From Dyella_A sp051962475 (GTDB lineage: Bacteria > Pseudomonadota > Gammaproteobacteria > Xanthomonadales > Rhodanobacteraceae): a stretch of DNA of 64,000 nt. The notes below the pieces were generated by a model, which was not told the DNA's origin, did not search any database, and was given only the letters and a program-made list of their open reading frames with translations. Position numbers and translations under genes: made by a program. This document shows, piece by piece, positions 26,291-34,926 of the stretch. Each line of letters starts with the position of its first letter. The stretch's first letter is position 1. The DNA is taken from NCBI RefSeq assembly GCF_051962475.1, contig NZ_JBQCCF010000064.1, forward strand, positions 124,001 to 188,000, in the 5' to 3' direction.

Positions 26291-26377
26291 CTTTGGCGAC
26301 CCTTGCGCGACGTGGCGCTCGCCCTGACGACAGCCGGCCCCGTACCATCGGCCGATGACCTTCGCCCGATTCGCCTC

Positions 26378-27973
26378 ATGAACACCGCCCCGCCCCGTCC
26401 CGGTGTCGATCCACGCCTGAGCGGCCTGTCCGTCTCGCAGCGCGAGCAGTTGCACGCTGCCGCCCGGGCGATCCGCGATGGCCAGCTCGACGTCGCCGAG
26501 CGCCTGCTCGATGCGTTGCAGCGACTGGCCCCGCGCCATGTCGAAGTGCTGCGCATGCAGGGCATCGCCGCCACCCGGCGCGGCCGCATCGAGGACGCCA
26601 TCGCCGTGCTGCGCAAGGCGCTCGCGCTGGCGCCGCACGACGCGCTGGTGTTGAACGATCTGGCCACCGCGCAGGCGAACAGCGGCGACATCGCCGCCGC
26701 GCTGCATTCGTGGCGACAGGCCTGCGTGGCGGCGCCGGATTACCCCATGGCCTGGTTCAACCTCGGCCGCAACCTGCAGCAGCTTGGCGACAGCGAGGAG
26801 GCGGTAAGTGCGCTGCAGCGGGCCGCCGGGTTGGCGCCGGAGCTGCTGCCCGCGAACATCCTTGCCGCCGATGCGCTGGTGCACCTGGGGCGCTTCGACG
26901 AGGCCGCCGCGCATTACCGCGCCGCGCTGGCGCGCCATCCGGCCTGCGGCGACGCCTGGCGCGGTCTGGCCAACATCAAGACGCAGCCGTTGCGCGACGA
27001 GGACGTCACCACGCTGTCCACCCTGGAGCAACGCGCCGACGTGGCGGACAGCGACCGCATCGCGATGGGCTTCGCACTGGGCAAGGCGCTGGAGGATCGG
27101 GGCCGTTACGAAGACGCCTTTGCCGCACTCGCCGCCGCCAACGCGCGCATGCGCCAGCTGGCGCCGTGGCACGCGCCCACCTTCAGCACCCACGTCGCCC
27201 GGGTGATCGAGGCCGGTCGCCAGTTGCCGGCACCGCTGGACGCCACGCTGGGGCACGAAGTGATCTTCATCGTCGGCCTGCCGCGCTCGGGCTCCACCCT
27301 GTTCGAACAGGTCCTCGCCGCACATCCCGAGGTGGAGGGCGCCAGCGAGCTGGACGATCTGGAGGCGGTGATCGCCGAGGAATCCCACCGGCGCCAGCAG
27401 CCACTCCTGGCGTGGATGACGACAGCCACCGCGAACGACTGGCAACGGTTGGGCCAGCGCTATCTGGAACGCACCGCGCGCTGGCGCATGCAGCGCGCGC
27501 GGCACACCGACAAGATGCCCGAGAACTGGCTTTATGCCGGCCTGCTCGGCGCCATGCTGCCGGGCGCACGCATCGTCGATGCGCGGCGCGACGCGCTGGA
27601 AGCGGGCTGGTCATGCTTCAAGCAGCAGTTCTACCGGCTGCCGCACTTCGCCTGCGATCTCACCGACATCGGCGCCTACACACGCGACTACCAGCGCGCC
27701 ATGGCGACCTGGCAGGTCGAGCAGCCGCAGCGCGTGCGCATACAGCGCTACGAGGCGCTGCTGGATGACCCGGAGCGCGAGATCCGCGCGCTGCTGGTGT
27801 TCTGCGATCTTCCCTTCGACGCCGCCTGCCTCGACTACCACCGCGCCATGCGCAGCGTACGCACGCCCAGCGCTTCCCAGGTGCGCCAGCCGCTGCGCCG
27901 CGATACCGCCCGCGCGGCGCACTACGGCGCCCTGCTCGATCCGCTGCGCCGGGCGCTCGTCGACGCCGGCTGA
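26378..27973 (+). CDS. TPR-repeat sulfotransferase family protein
   Basis: A 531-residue protein beginning at the ATG at 26378 (MNTAPPRPGVDP). The N-terminal half is a series of tetratricopeptide repeats (about residues 40-240, for example AIAVLRKALALAPHDALVLN and WFNLGRNLQQLGDSEEAVSA). The C-terminal half is a sulfotransferase domain with the PAPS-binding loop IVGLPRSGSTLFEQ and the later ADARRDALEAGWSCF-type region. TPR-sulfotransferases are frequent in proteobacteria, with unknown acceptors. No PAPS synthesis or polysaccharide genes adjoin it. Confidence 0.9.
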   Translation: MNTAPPRPGVDPRLSGLSVSQREQLHAAARAIRDGQLDVAERLLDALQRLAPRHVEVLRMQGIAATRRGRIEDAIAVLRKALALAPHDALVLNDLATAQANSGDIAAALHSWRQACVAAPDYPMAWFNLGRNLQQLGDSEEAVSALQRAAGLAPELLPANILAADALVHLGRFDEAAAHYRAALARHPACGDAWRGLANIKTQPLRDEDVTTLSTLEQRADVADSDRIAMGFALGKALEDRGRYEDAFAALAAANARMRQLAPWHAPTFSTHVARVIEAGRQLPAPLDATLGHEVIFIVGLPRSGSTLFEQVLAAHPEVEGASELDDLEAVIAEESHRRQQPLLAWMTTATANDWQRLGQRYLERTARWRMQRARHTDKMPENWLYAGLLGAMLPGARIVDARRDALEAGWSCFKQQFYRLPHFACDLTDIGAYTRDYQRAMATWQVEQPQRVRIQRYEALLDDPEREIRALLVFCDLPFDAACLDYHRAMRSVRTPSASQVRQPLRRDTARAAHYGALLDPLRRALVDAG

Positions 27974-28072
27974 GCTGCGCAGCGTTCGCGCCGGGCAACA
28001 GGCTGTCGCGCTACGTGACGGCGAAAACACCGGGCACTGGCCTTATGTTTGGCATATTCCCCGGAGAGCACC

Positions 28073-28864
28073 ATGACCCGCCTGCCCAGCCTTTACGTTT
28101 CACACGGTTCGCCGATGACCGCGCTGCGGCCCGGTGCCACCGGCGCACGACTGGCTGAACTCGCTGCGACGCTGCCACGCCCGCGCGCGATCGTGGTGGC
28201 CAGCGCGCATTACCTGGCGCGCAGCCCGCGGGTGGGTGGCGCCGCGCAACCGGAGACGGTGCACGACTTCGGCGGGTTCCCGCCGGCGCTCTACCAGCTG
28301 CGCTATCCGGCACCGGGCGATCCGGCACTGGCTGACGAGGTCGCACAGCGACTCGAAGACGCCGGCCTGCCGGCGGCCGTGGATACCTCGCGCGGCCTGG
28401 ACCACGGCGTGTGGGTGCCGCTGCGACTGATGTATCCGGCAGCGGACATCCCGGTGGTGCCGCTGTCGATCCAGCCGCACGACGGCCCGGCACATCAGCT
28501 GGCGGTAGGGCGTGCGCTGGCCCCGCTACGCGAGGACGGCGTGCTGATGATTGGTTCGGGCTCGATCACCCACAACCTGCACGATCTCGCCGCCGGCTAC
28601 AGCGCCGAGCGCGAGGCGCCGTATGTGCAGCCGTTCGTTCGCTGGATCGAGCAGCGCCTCGCCGAAGGCGACACGGCCGCCCTGCTCGACTATCGCCGGC
28701 AGGCGCCGTTCGCCGAGCGCGCGCATCCCACCGACGAGCATCTGCTGCCGCTGTTCGTGGCGCTGGGTGCTGCCGGTGAAGGCGCGCGAGCGCAGCGGCT
28801 GGATGCCGGCATCGACTTGGGGATCCTGGCGATGGACATCTACCGCTTCGACACCGCCGCCTGA
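28073..28864 (+). CDS. ygiD: 4,5-DOPA extradiol dioxygenase-family protein (YgiD-like)
   Basis: Class III extradiol dioxygenase LigB-fold protein. The 263-residue protein starts at the ATG at 28073 (MTRLPSLYVSHGSP) after CGGAGAG. His residues at the metal site appear in YVSHGSP, VVASAHYL, RGLDHGVW and GSGSITHNL. E. coli YgiD opens the ring of DOPA in vitro; the natural substrate is uncertain. Its stop codon directly abuts the stop of the convergent TonB-domain gene, with no intergenic base. Confidence 0.88.
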   Translation: MTRLPSLYVSHGSPMTALRPGATGARLAELAATLPRPRAIVVASAHYLARSPRVGGAAQPETVHDFGGFPPALYQLRYPAPGDPALADEVAQRLEDAGLPAAVDTSRGLDHGVWVPLRLMYPAADIPVVPLSIQPHDGPAHQLAVGRALAPLREDGVLMIGSGSITHNLHDLAAGYSAEREAPYVQPFVRWIEQRLAEGDTAALLDYRRQAPFAERAHPTDEHLLPLFVALGAAGEGARAQRLDAGIDLGILAMDIYRFDTAA

Positions 28865-29452
28865 TCAGCCCGAGGCCGGCCTGTCGCCGGCCGAGACCTG
28901 CGCCTTGCCGGCGCGGCAGGTGAAGCGGAACAGGTAGTCCCGGCTGAAAGGCTCGGTGCGGCTGTCCACCACGTGGCTCTCGCCGTTGGCGTCGGCGGCC
29001 CAGTGGTTGATCTGCAGTGGATTGAACTGCCAGCGCAGCGCCGCCGCCCGCGTGGCGCCGAGATACGGGGCGAGATCCGCTTGCGCCGAGGCTGCGTTGC
29101 CGGGGCGCACTTCAGTGACCTTGCCGGCGCGATCGACGATCAGCTTGGCGGTGACTTCCACCACCGGTGGACAGGCCGCCAGCTGCGCCGCCGGATACAC
29201 CGGGGTGACGCGCTCGATGGTGGTGGCGCCGCTGGATACCTCGCCCATGGCGAGCTGGTAATGCACGGTGTCCGGCGGCTCCACCGCGTGCCAGGACGCG
29301 TCGCCCTCGTTGGAAGGCGGGGTATCGGTACGCACGGCATGGCGGGCGCAACTGGCGAGCCCAGCCAGCATCATGCAGGCCATCACCGTTCTCCGGGTCG
29401 CCATGCGGTTCCACGCCCTGTGTGCATGCCGCGCTTCGTGCTGGTTTTTCAT
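28865..29452 (-). CDS. TonB-C-domain lipoprotein, predicted BlaI target
   Basis: A 195-residue exported protein. The start at 29452 has AAAGGTGAG upstream; an in-frame ATG at 29404 would give a shorter signal. The signal peptide ends in the lipobox-like LAGLASC (Cys near residue 35). The rest includes a TonB-C-like segment (VVEVTAKLIVDRAGKVTEV, then RAAALRWQFNP) related to the C-terminal domain of the M56 protein at 17078. Cys residues in LAACPPVV and FRFTCRAG could pair. Two ATTAC/GTAAT dyads 14-51 bp upstream match the blaI operators. Function unknown; likely a periplasmic component of the BlaI circuit. Confidence 0.8.
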   Translation of the reverse strand: MKNQHEARHAHRAWNRMATRRTVMACMMLAGLASCARHAVRTDTPPSNEGDASWHAVEPPDTVHYQLAMGEVSSGATTIERVTPVYPAAQLAACPPVVEVTAKLIVDRAGKVTEVRPGNAASAQADLAPYLGATRAAALRWQFNPLQINHWAADANGESHVVDSRTEPFSRDYLFRFTCRAGKAQVSAGDRPASG

Positions 29453-29465
29453 GGCTCACCTTTGG

Positions 29466-29503
29466 ATTACGTCCGTAATTCTCGTGCAGATTAAGAGCGT
29501 AAT
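29466..29503. promoter_or_regulatory. Second pair of BlaI-type operators
   Basis: ATTACGTCCGTAAT (29466-29479) and the slightly degenerate ATTAAGAGCGTAAT (29490-29503) have centres 24 bp apart, immediately upstream of the TonB-domain lipoprotein start. They match the pair at 16633-16672 in half-site sequence and near-equal spacing. Confidence 0.75.
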
Positions 29504-29594
29504 CCTTCAGCCGCAAGCATTCTTCCCGGGGCCAGGACGGTACGAGAGAGGTCGGCGGGATAACGGAGGCCGCGCAGCGCTGGCGCGACGACGA

Positions 29595-29981
29595 TCAGGC
29601 GCTGCGTGGCAGCGGCGGCACATCCGCGCCGCTGGGATCAATCCAGTCCTGCGGCGTCAGCGGCGCCAGCCCGTGCGCAGCGCGCGCCTTGTCGCACTGC
29701 GCGCTGGGCGCGCCGAACTCCCAGGACGGCAGCACCTCGCGGCATACCGACGGGCGCTGCGCGTAGATGCCGCAGCTCGCCTGCACGCCCACCTCGCCCT
29801 GCAGCGCCACGCAGCGCACCGGCTTGGACTCGGTACCGCGCATCACCAGCCGGTGCGGATCGAGCTTGGCGGTAAGTTCGGCGGGCACTTCGCCGCCGAG
29901 GAACGATTCGGCCTCCGACCAATGGAAGGCGACGCGAAAGTGCGCGCAGCACGCGCCGCAGCGCAGGCAGGGATGCAGCAT
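29595..29981 (-). CDS. YkgJ-family cysteine cluster protein
   Basis: A 128-residue protein starting MLHPCLRCGACCAHFRVAF. The CxxCxxCC N-terminal cluster and further Cys in RCVALQG, ASCGIYAQRPSVCRE and AQCDKA are the YkgJ-family pattern, thought to bind a metal or Fe-S cluster; the biochemical role is not established. It starts about 100 bp downstream of the next same-strand gene and may be the end of a small operon with the two genes upstream. Confidence 0.85.
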   Translation of the reverse strand: MLHPCLRCGACCAHFRVAFHWSEAESFLGGEVPAELTAKLDPHRLVMRGTESKPVRCVALQGEVGVQASCGIYAQRPSVCREVLPSWEFGAPSAQCDKARAAHGLAPLTPQDWIDPSGADVPPLPRSA

Positions 29982-30084
29982 GGATGGACCGGGAGTGGCG
30001 CACCCCGAGGCGCGCAGCGCGCGGATTCTAGAGCGAGCAAAGGCACGGCGGAGCGTGCCGAACGGGGCCGGTCAGCGGCGGCAT

Positions 30085-30312
30085 TTAGCCGCGGTTGCCG
30101 GACCGGCCGCCGACCACCGTCAGCAGGGCCTGGGCATCCAACACATCGCCGTCTGGCGTGGTCAGCACGACACCGTTCTGCTGCAGCCACGCCGCCGCGT
30201 CCTTGCAGGCCTGCCGACGGCCGGCCTGCGTGCCGCTGGCCATGCCAATGGCGATACCACTGCCCATGCCCATCGCCAGCCCGATCGGAATCCCCAGCGC
30301 CATGCCCGACAT
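30085..30312 (-). CDS. Small glycine-rich hypothetical protein
   Basis: A 75-residue protein whose N-terminal 30 residues (MSGMALGIPIGLAMGMGSG) form a Gly/Met-rich, glycine-zipper-like membrane segment, followed by a soluble part (KDAAAWLQQNGVVL). It starts 13 bp after the YpfJ-type metallopeptidase stop on the same strand, which supports it as a real gene. I do not recognise a family; a membrane-anchored small protein is the safest description. Confidence 0.55.
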   Translation of the reverse strand: MSGMALGIPIGLAMGMGSGIAIGMASGTQAGRRQACKDAAAWLQQNGVVLTTPDGDVLDAQALLTVVGGRSGNRG

Positions 30313-30325
30313 CGCCAGGCTCCTG

Positions 30326-31189
30326 TTAGACCGGGCCGGCGAACGTGTTGCACTGGCCCACGTCGCCGCTGTCGAAGCCGGCCTTGAACCAGTGCACGCG
30401 CTGCGCCGAGGTGCCGTGAGTGAACGAATCGGGCATCACCTCGCCGCGTGACTCGCGCTGCAAGGTGTCGTCGCCGATCTGGCTGGCGGCGTTGAGCGCG
30501 GTCTCCATGTCGCCCGGATCCAACCACTGGTTGCGCTGCTCGGCGGCGTGCGCCCAGACCCCGGCGAGGCAGTCGGCCTGCAGCTCCTGGCGCACCGACA
30601 GGCCATTGGCGCCCTGCAGTGTGGCGCCTTGGCGACGCGCGGCATCCACCTTGTCGAACACGCCCAGCAGGTTCTGCACGTGGTGGCCCACTTCGTGGGC
30701 GATCACGTAGGCGCGAGCGAAGTCGCCCGTGGTGTGGAAGCGGTCCTGCAGCTCCTGAAAGAACGCCAGATCCAGGTATACGTGGCGATCGCCCGGGCAG
30801 TAGAACGGCCCCACCGCCGCCGTGGCCGCTCCGCAGGCGGTGTTCACCCGGCCGGAGAACAGGGTGAGCTTGGGCTGCTCGTAGTGGCGCCCCTGCTGGG
30901 CGAAGATCTGGCCCCATTCGTCCTCGGTGTCGCCGAGGATGGCGCGCACGAAATCCACCTGCGGATCGTTGGCGTTGGCCGGCGTGGTCGCCGGTGCCGT
31001 GCTGCCGCCGCCGGTGTCGACCTGGCTGAGCAGCGCGGTGGGGTCCTTGAAGAACACCAGCCCGAGGATGGCCAGGATCACGATGCCGCCCAGCCCCAGC
31101 CCGCGACCGCCGCCGAAGCGCGGCCCGCCGCCACCGCTGCCGTCATCGAACACCACGTTGTCGCTGCGACGCCCCTTCTGCCAACGCAT
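30326..31189 (-). CDS. YpfJ-family neutral zinc metallopeptidase
   Basis: A 287-residue membrane-anchored protease-like protein. The ATG at 31189 (MRWQKGRRSDNVVF) matches the family's N-terminus; the longer frame to 31285 does not. A Gly-rich linker (GGGGPRFGGGRGLGLGG) precedes one membrane segment, and the periplasmic domain carries HEVGHHVQN (HExxH zinc site), RQELQADCLAGVWA with the third ligand, and HGTSAQRVHWF. Activity has not been shown for most members. Likely cotranscribed with the small gene at 30085. Confidence 0.92.
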   Translation of the reverse strand: MRWQKGRRSDNVVFDDGSGGGGPRFGGGRGLGLGGIVILAILGLVFFKDPTALLSQVDTGGGSTAPATTPANANDPQVDFVRAILGDTEDEWGQIFAQQGRHYEQPKLTLFSGRVNTACGAATAAVGPFYCPGDRHVYLDLAFFQELQDRFHTTGDFARAYVIAHEVGHHVQNLLGVFDKVDAARRQGATLQGANGLSVRQELQADCLAGVWAHAAEQRNQWLDPGDMETALNAASQIGDDTLQRESRGEVMPDSFTHGTSAQRVHWFKAGFDSGDVGQCNTFAGPV

Positions 31190-31302
31190 GGCTGATCTCC
31201 CACGCCGTCCGCCGGCGCCCTCTCCAGACGATAGCGCCTCGCTCCGGCTCCTGCCACGATCGACACCCGGCACCTGCGCCGACATTTCCAGAAGGATCGA
31301 CG

Positions 31303-31698
31303 ATGCTCCAGCAACTGCCCGCCCTGGTCACCCTGCTCAACGTGCTGCTGCTCGCCGCCACCGTGTTCGCGGTCAGCAGCGCCCGCGGCAAGTACAGCAT
31401 CAAGGCGCCGGCTACCAGCGGCCACGAAGGCTTCGAGCGCGCCTACCGCGTGCAGATGAACACCATCGAGCAGACCGTGCTGTTCCTGCCCACACTGTGG
31501 CTTGCCGCCACCCACGGCTTCGCCGGCTGGGCGGGCATCGCCGGGCTGGTGTGGATCGTCGGGCGCGTGTGGTACTTCGCCGCCTACCTGGCGGACCCGG
31601 CCAAGCGCGGCGGCGGTTTCGTCACCGGCATGGTGGCGTGGCTGGTGGTGCTGGTGCTAGCGGCGATCGGCGTGGTGCGCGCCCTGCTGGTGAGCTGA
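31303..31698 (+). CDS. MAPEG-family membrane protein
   Basis: A 131-residue, four-span protein of the MAPEG family (microsomal glutathione S-transferase/eicosanoid group). The hallmark is FERAYRVQMNTIEQTVLFLP in the first loop and second helix, with Arg and Glu residues that bind glutathione in eukaryotic members. The bacterial substrate is unknown. ATG at 31303 follows AGAAGGATCGACG. Confidence 0.9.
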   Translation: MLQQLPALVTLLNVLLLAATVFAVSSARGKYSIKAPATSGHEGFERAYRVQMNTIEQTVLFLPTLWLAATHGFAGWAGIAGLVWIVGRVWYFAAYLADPAKRGGGFVTGMVAWLVVLVLAAIGVVRALLVS

Positions 31699-31724
31699 AC
31701 GCCGTGTCCGCGGTGTGGCGTCGG

Positions 31725-33284
31725 CTAAGCCGGCGCCACGCGCAGTCGATCGATGCGTGCGCCGTCCATCGCGACCACCTCGAAGCGCCAGCCATCGGCG
31801 ACCACGCCATCGCCCACCTGGGGGAAACGTCCAAGCTGCTGCAGCACCAGGCCGGCCAGGGTCGAGAAACTGTCGTCCACATTCAGTCGTTGGCCGAGCA
31901 GCTGTTCGGCGCGGCGCACGTCCAGCCCGGCGTCGAACAGCCAAGTGCCGTCTTCGTTCTGACTGGCCGACGGATCGCTGCCCAGCGCATCGGGAAACTC
32001 GCCGGCGATCACCTCCAGCACGTCGCTGGGCGTGACCAGGCCGAGCAGGCTGCCGTATTCGTCCACCACCAGCGCCACCTGCAGCGGCGCGCGGCGGAAC
32101 TCGTCGATCAGCCGCAGCACGCTGAGCGACTCGAGCACCATCAGCGGCTTGCGCACCACGCTGTCCAGCTCGATCCGACCGTGGTCGAGCAGGCTGGCCA
32201 GAAGGTCGCGCGTGGACGCCACGCCGAGCAGATCGTCCAGGTCGTCGTGGGCCAGCGGCAGCCAGCTGTGGCCGGCCTCGGCCAGCTCGCGTCGCACGGT
32301 CGGCAGGTCATCGCGCGGATCGATCCAGCGGATCTCCGGGCGCGGCGTCATGATCGAGCGCACCGGGCGCTGAGCCAGATCCAGCACGCCCTGCACCATT
32401 GACAGCTCGTCCTTGCCGAACACCGCCACCGCGGGAGCTTCCTCGTCGGTGCCGGCAGACGGCTTGCTCGCTTCGCCCTCGTCCTCCACGCCACCGGCAC
32501 CGAGCAGGCGCAGTACCGCTTGCGCCGTGCGGTCGCGCAGGTGTCGAGCGCTGCCGAGCAGGCTGCGCTGGCGATTGCGGCGCATGGTCTGGTTGAACAC
32601 CTCGATCATGATCGAGAAGCCGATCGCCGCGTACAGGTAGCCCTTGGGGATGTGGAAGCCGAAGCCTTCGGCGACCAGACTGAAACCGATCATCAGCAGG
32701 AACGACAGGCACAGGATAATCACCGTCGGCCGCGCGTTGACGAACGCGGTGAGCGGCTTGCTGGCGCTGATCATGATCACCATCGCGGCGACCACGGCAA
32801 TCATCATTACCGACAGGTGATCGACCATGCCTACCGCGGTGATCACCGAGTCCAGCGAAAACACCGCGTCCAGCGCCACGATCTGCGCCACTACCAGCCA
32901 GAACCTCGCCGGCGCGCGCGCACCGCCTTCGCCCACGTCAGACGCTTCCAGTCGCTCGTGCAGCTCCAGCGTGGCCTTGAACAGCAGGAACGCCCCGCCC
33001 AGCAGCAGGATGATGTCGCGCCAGGACAGCGAAAAACCCTGCCATTGCACGATGGGCGTGGTCAGCTTGACCAGCCAGCTCATCGCGCCGAGCAGCAACA
33101 GTCGCATGAGCAAGGCGATCGCCAGGCCGCTGATGCGGGCGCGGTCGCGGTGACTAGGCGGCAGCTTGTCGGCGAGGATCGCGACAAACACCAGGTTGTC
33201 GATGCCCAGCACGATCTCCAGCACCACCAGGGTGAGAAGACCGGCCCAGGCGGTGGGGTCGGCAAGCCAGTCGAATGCGAACAT
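31725..33284 (-). CDS. TerC-family membrane protein with CBS and CorC domains (YegH/YoaE-like)
   Basis: A 519-residue protein starting at the ATG at 33284 (MFAFDWLADPTAW). About seven TerC membrane segments (ILADKLPPSHRDRARISGLA; ALDAVFSLDSVITAVGMVDH, with acidic residues in the membrane) are followed by a CBS pair (from about residue 305: VRSIMTPRPEIRWID, FRRAPLQVALVVDEYGSLLG) and a CorC/HlyC domain. E. coli YegH, YoaE and YtfL-like relatives share the layout. TerC proteins are linked to metal, especially manganese, export; the family name does not imply tellurite resistance here. Confidence 0.92.
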   Translation of the reverse strand: MFAFDWLADPTAWAGLLTLVVLEIVLGIDNLVFVAILADKLPPSHRDRARISGLAIALLMRLLLLGAMSWLVKLTTPIVQWQGFSLSWRDIILLLGGAFLLFKATLELHERLEASDVGEGGARAPARFWLVVAQIVALDAVFSLDSVITAVGMVDHLSVMMIAVVAAMVIMISASKPLTAFVNARPTVIILCLSFLLMIGFSLVAEGFGFHIPKGYLYAAIGFSIMIEVFNQTMRRNRQRSLLGSARHLRDRTAQAVLRLLGAGGVEDEGEASKPSAGTDEEAPAVAVFGKDELSMVQGVLDLAQRPVRSIMTPRPEIRWIDPRDDLPTVRRELAEAGHSWLPLAHDDLDDLLGVASTRDLLASLLDHGRIELDSVVRKPLMVLESLSVLRLIDEFRRAPLQVALVVDEYGSLLGLVTPSDVLEVIAGEFPDALGSDPSASQNEDGTWLFDAGLDVRRAEQLLGQRLNVDDSFSTLAGLVLQQLGRFPQVGDGVVADGWRFEVVAMDGARIDRLRVAPA

Positions 33285-33435
33285 GGGCAGCGCCTCGGCG
33301 CGGGATTCCTCCGTGTGTGGACGCACCACTATACAAGCCACCGCGCGCCACCATGACCGATGGCAGGGATTGCGCCGTGCCGAGCGCTCCCGCTAGCGTC
33401 GAGCCGCCCTGCCACCGAAACGGATCACCGCCCCC

Positions 33436-34320
33436 GTGAATGCCTCCGCCGAACTGTTCGCCGCTCCGCCTCCGATGCCGCCGACCCTGCCGGCCCCGGT
33501 GCGCGCGCCCGGCGTGGGCGAGGCGATCGGCCTGCTGGCGCTGTATTTCGCCCTGCAACTGGCAGTGGGCTTTACCGCCGGCTCGCTGGTGGGGCTGGTG
33601 GTCGGCATGCGTATCGGCTTGGCCCACGACGGCGCCAGGGGCAGCAGCGACCACACCATGAGTGCGCTGCAGGCCGCCCTGAGCAATCCGGACCTGCGCA
33701 CCGGGGTCACCGCCGCGACCTTGCTGATCGCCGCCTCGGTCACGTTGTGGATCGTGCATCGGCGCTGGCCGCGCCAGTGGCGCCTGGGCTCCGCCTGGCA
33801 GGGCTTCGGGTTTGCGCCCAGCGCCGGCGCGGCGTTCTACGCGGCGGCCCTCGCGCTGGGCGTGGGCGTGCCGATCATCGGCGGCATGCTCACCCATCTG
33901 CTGGCAGGCAGCCACCCGGTCACCCAGAGCATTGCGCAGATGGGCCAGAGCGCCTCGCTCAGCGGGCGCCTCGTGCTGGCGCTCTCGGCCGTCACGCTGG
34001 GGCCGCTGGTGGAGGAAACCCTGTTCCGCGGCGTGCTGTTTTCGTCCCTGCTCGGCTTTCGCCGAGCGCCGGCGATGGCCACCGCGGGCAACACGCGCAT
34101 CGCGCTGGCGATGGGCCTGAGCGCGCTGCTGTTCGGCATGGTCCACCTGCCGGACCTGGGCTGGCGCTGGTACGCCGTACCCAATCTCGCCCTGCTCGGC
34201 CTCGGCTGCGCCTGGCTGCGCCTCAAGTCCGGTTCGCTATGGCCGGCGGTGATGGCGCACGGCATCAACAACGTGCTCGCGGTGGCGGGCTGGTTCGTGG
34301 TGGCGCATCCGCCAGGCTGA
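33436..34320 (+). CDS. CPBP-family intramembrane glutamic endopeptidase
   Basis: A 294-residue multi-span protein of the CPBP (Abi/Rce1-like) family. Catalytic motifs are EETLFRG (EExxxR) near residue 195 and the later HGINN (HxxxN). The frame begins with GTG at 33436; an in-frame ATG lies 13 codons on, and no strong ribosome binding site decides between them. In bacteria these proteases act in membrane protein processing, competence or bacteriocin immunity; the role here is open. It ends 16 bp before the convergent maf stop. Confidence 0.87.
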   Translation: MNASAELFAAPPPMPPTLPAPVRAPGVGEAIGLLALYFALQLAVGFTAGSLVGLVVGMRIGLAHDGARGSSDHTMSALQAALSNPDLRTGVTAATLLIAASVTLWIVHRRWPRQWRLGSAWQGFGFAPSAGAAFYAAALALGVGVPIIGGMLTHLLAGSHPVTQSIAQMGQSASLSGRLVLALSAVTLGPLVEETLFRGVLFSSLLGFRRAPAMATAGNTRIALAMGLSALLFGMVHLPDLGWRWYAVPNLALLGLGCAWLRLKSGSLWPAVMAHGINNVLAVAGWFVVAHPPG

Positions 34321-34336
34321 CCGCGCGGCGCAGGAT

Positions 34337-34903
34337 TCAGCGTCGCTGCGCGAACCGCGCCAGCAGCCGCGCGGTCTCGAACACCGGCAGGCCCATGACG
34401 CCGGAATAGCTGCCTTCCAGATGCTCCACCAGCACGCCGCCGCGACCCTGGATGGCGTAGGCACCGGCCTTGCCGAACGGTTCGCCGGTGGCGACGTAGG
34501 CGGCGATGGCGGCCTCGTCCAGCGCGGCAAAGCGTACGCGGGACACGCACACCTCGCTGTCCTGATGCCGCGCATCGACCGCCCACACGGCCGAGATCAC
34601 CTCGTGCGTGCGGCCGGACAGCCGGCGCAGCATGGCCGCGGCATCGGCCGCATCGGCGGGCTTGCCGAATACCTCGTCGTCCAGCACCACCTCGGTATCG
34701 CTGCCGAGCACCATGGCGTGCGGGTCGGCCGTGGCGGCAAGGCCCGCCAGCGCCTTGTCGCGGGCGACACGGCTCACGTAGTGACGCGGCGATTCGTCGG
34801 CGGCACGCACCTCGGGCACCGCCACGTCGATGACCTGGAAGGCCACGCCGATCTGCTCCAGCAACTGGCGGCGACGCGGGGACTGCGAGGCGAGATAGAG
34901 CAT
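34337..34903 (-). CDS. maf: Maf-family nucleoside triphosphate pyrophosphatase (YhdE type)
   Basis: House-cleaning pyrophosphatase hydrolysing dTTP/UTP and modified nucleotides. The 188 residues open with LYLASQSPRRRQLL, contain GSDTEV and KPADAADAAAML, and end with the Maf-specific KAGAYAIQG and SYSGVMGLP motifs. The KAGAYAIQG version is typical of the YhdE subgroup. It normally travels with rlmH and rsfS; here a GNAT gene lies between it and rlmH. Confidence 0.95.
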   Translation of the reverse strand: MLYLASQSPRRRQLLEQIGVAFQVIDVAVPEVRAADESPRHYVSRVARDKALAGLAATADPHAMVLGSDTEVVLDDEVFGKPADAADAAAMLRRLSGRTHEVISAVWAVDARHQDSEVCVSRVRFAALDEAAIAAYVATGEPFGKAGAYAIQGRGGVLVEHLEGSYSGVMGLPVFETARLLARFAQRR

Positions 34904-34926
34904 GGGGTGATCCGCCGGCAGCCGGT

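Noticed and set aside
24397..26691. A 764-codon open frame on the minus strand opposite deaD
   Set aside because: Its translation is low-complexity Arg/Ala/Leu/His-rich with no known motif and mirrors the GC-rich third positions of deaD, whose helicase motifs are complete.
31725..33284. TerC-family gene as a tellurite resistance determinant
   Set aside because: No other ter genes occur, and TerC-CBS proteins of this layout are chromosomal housekeeping or metal-related genes.
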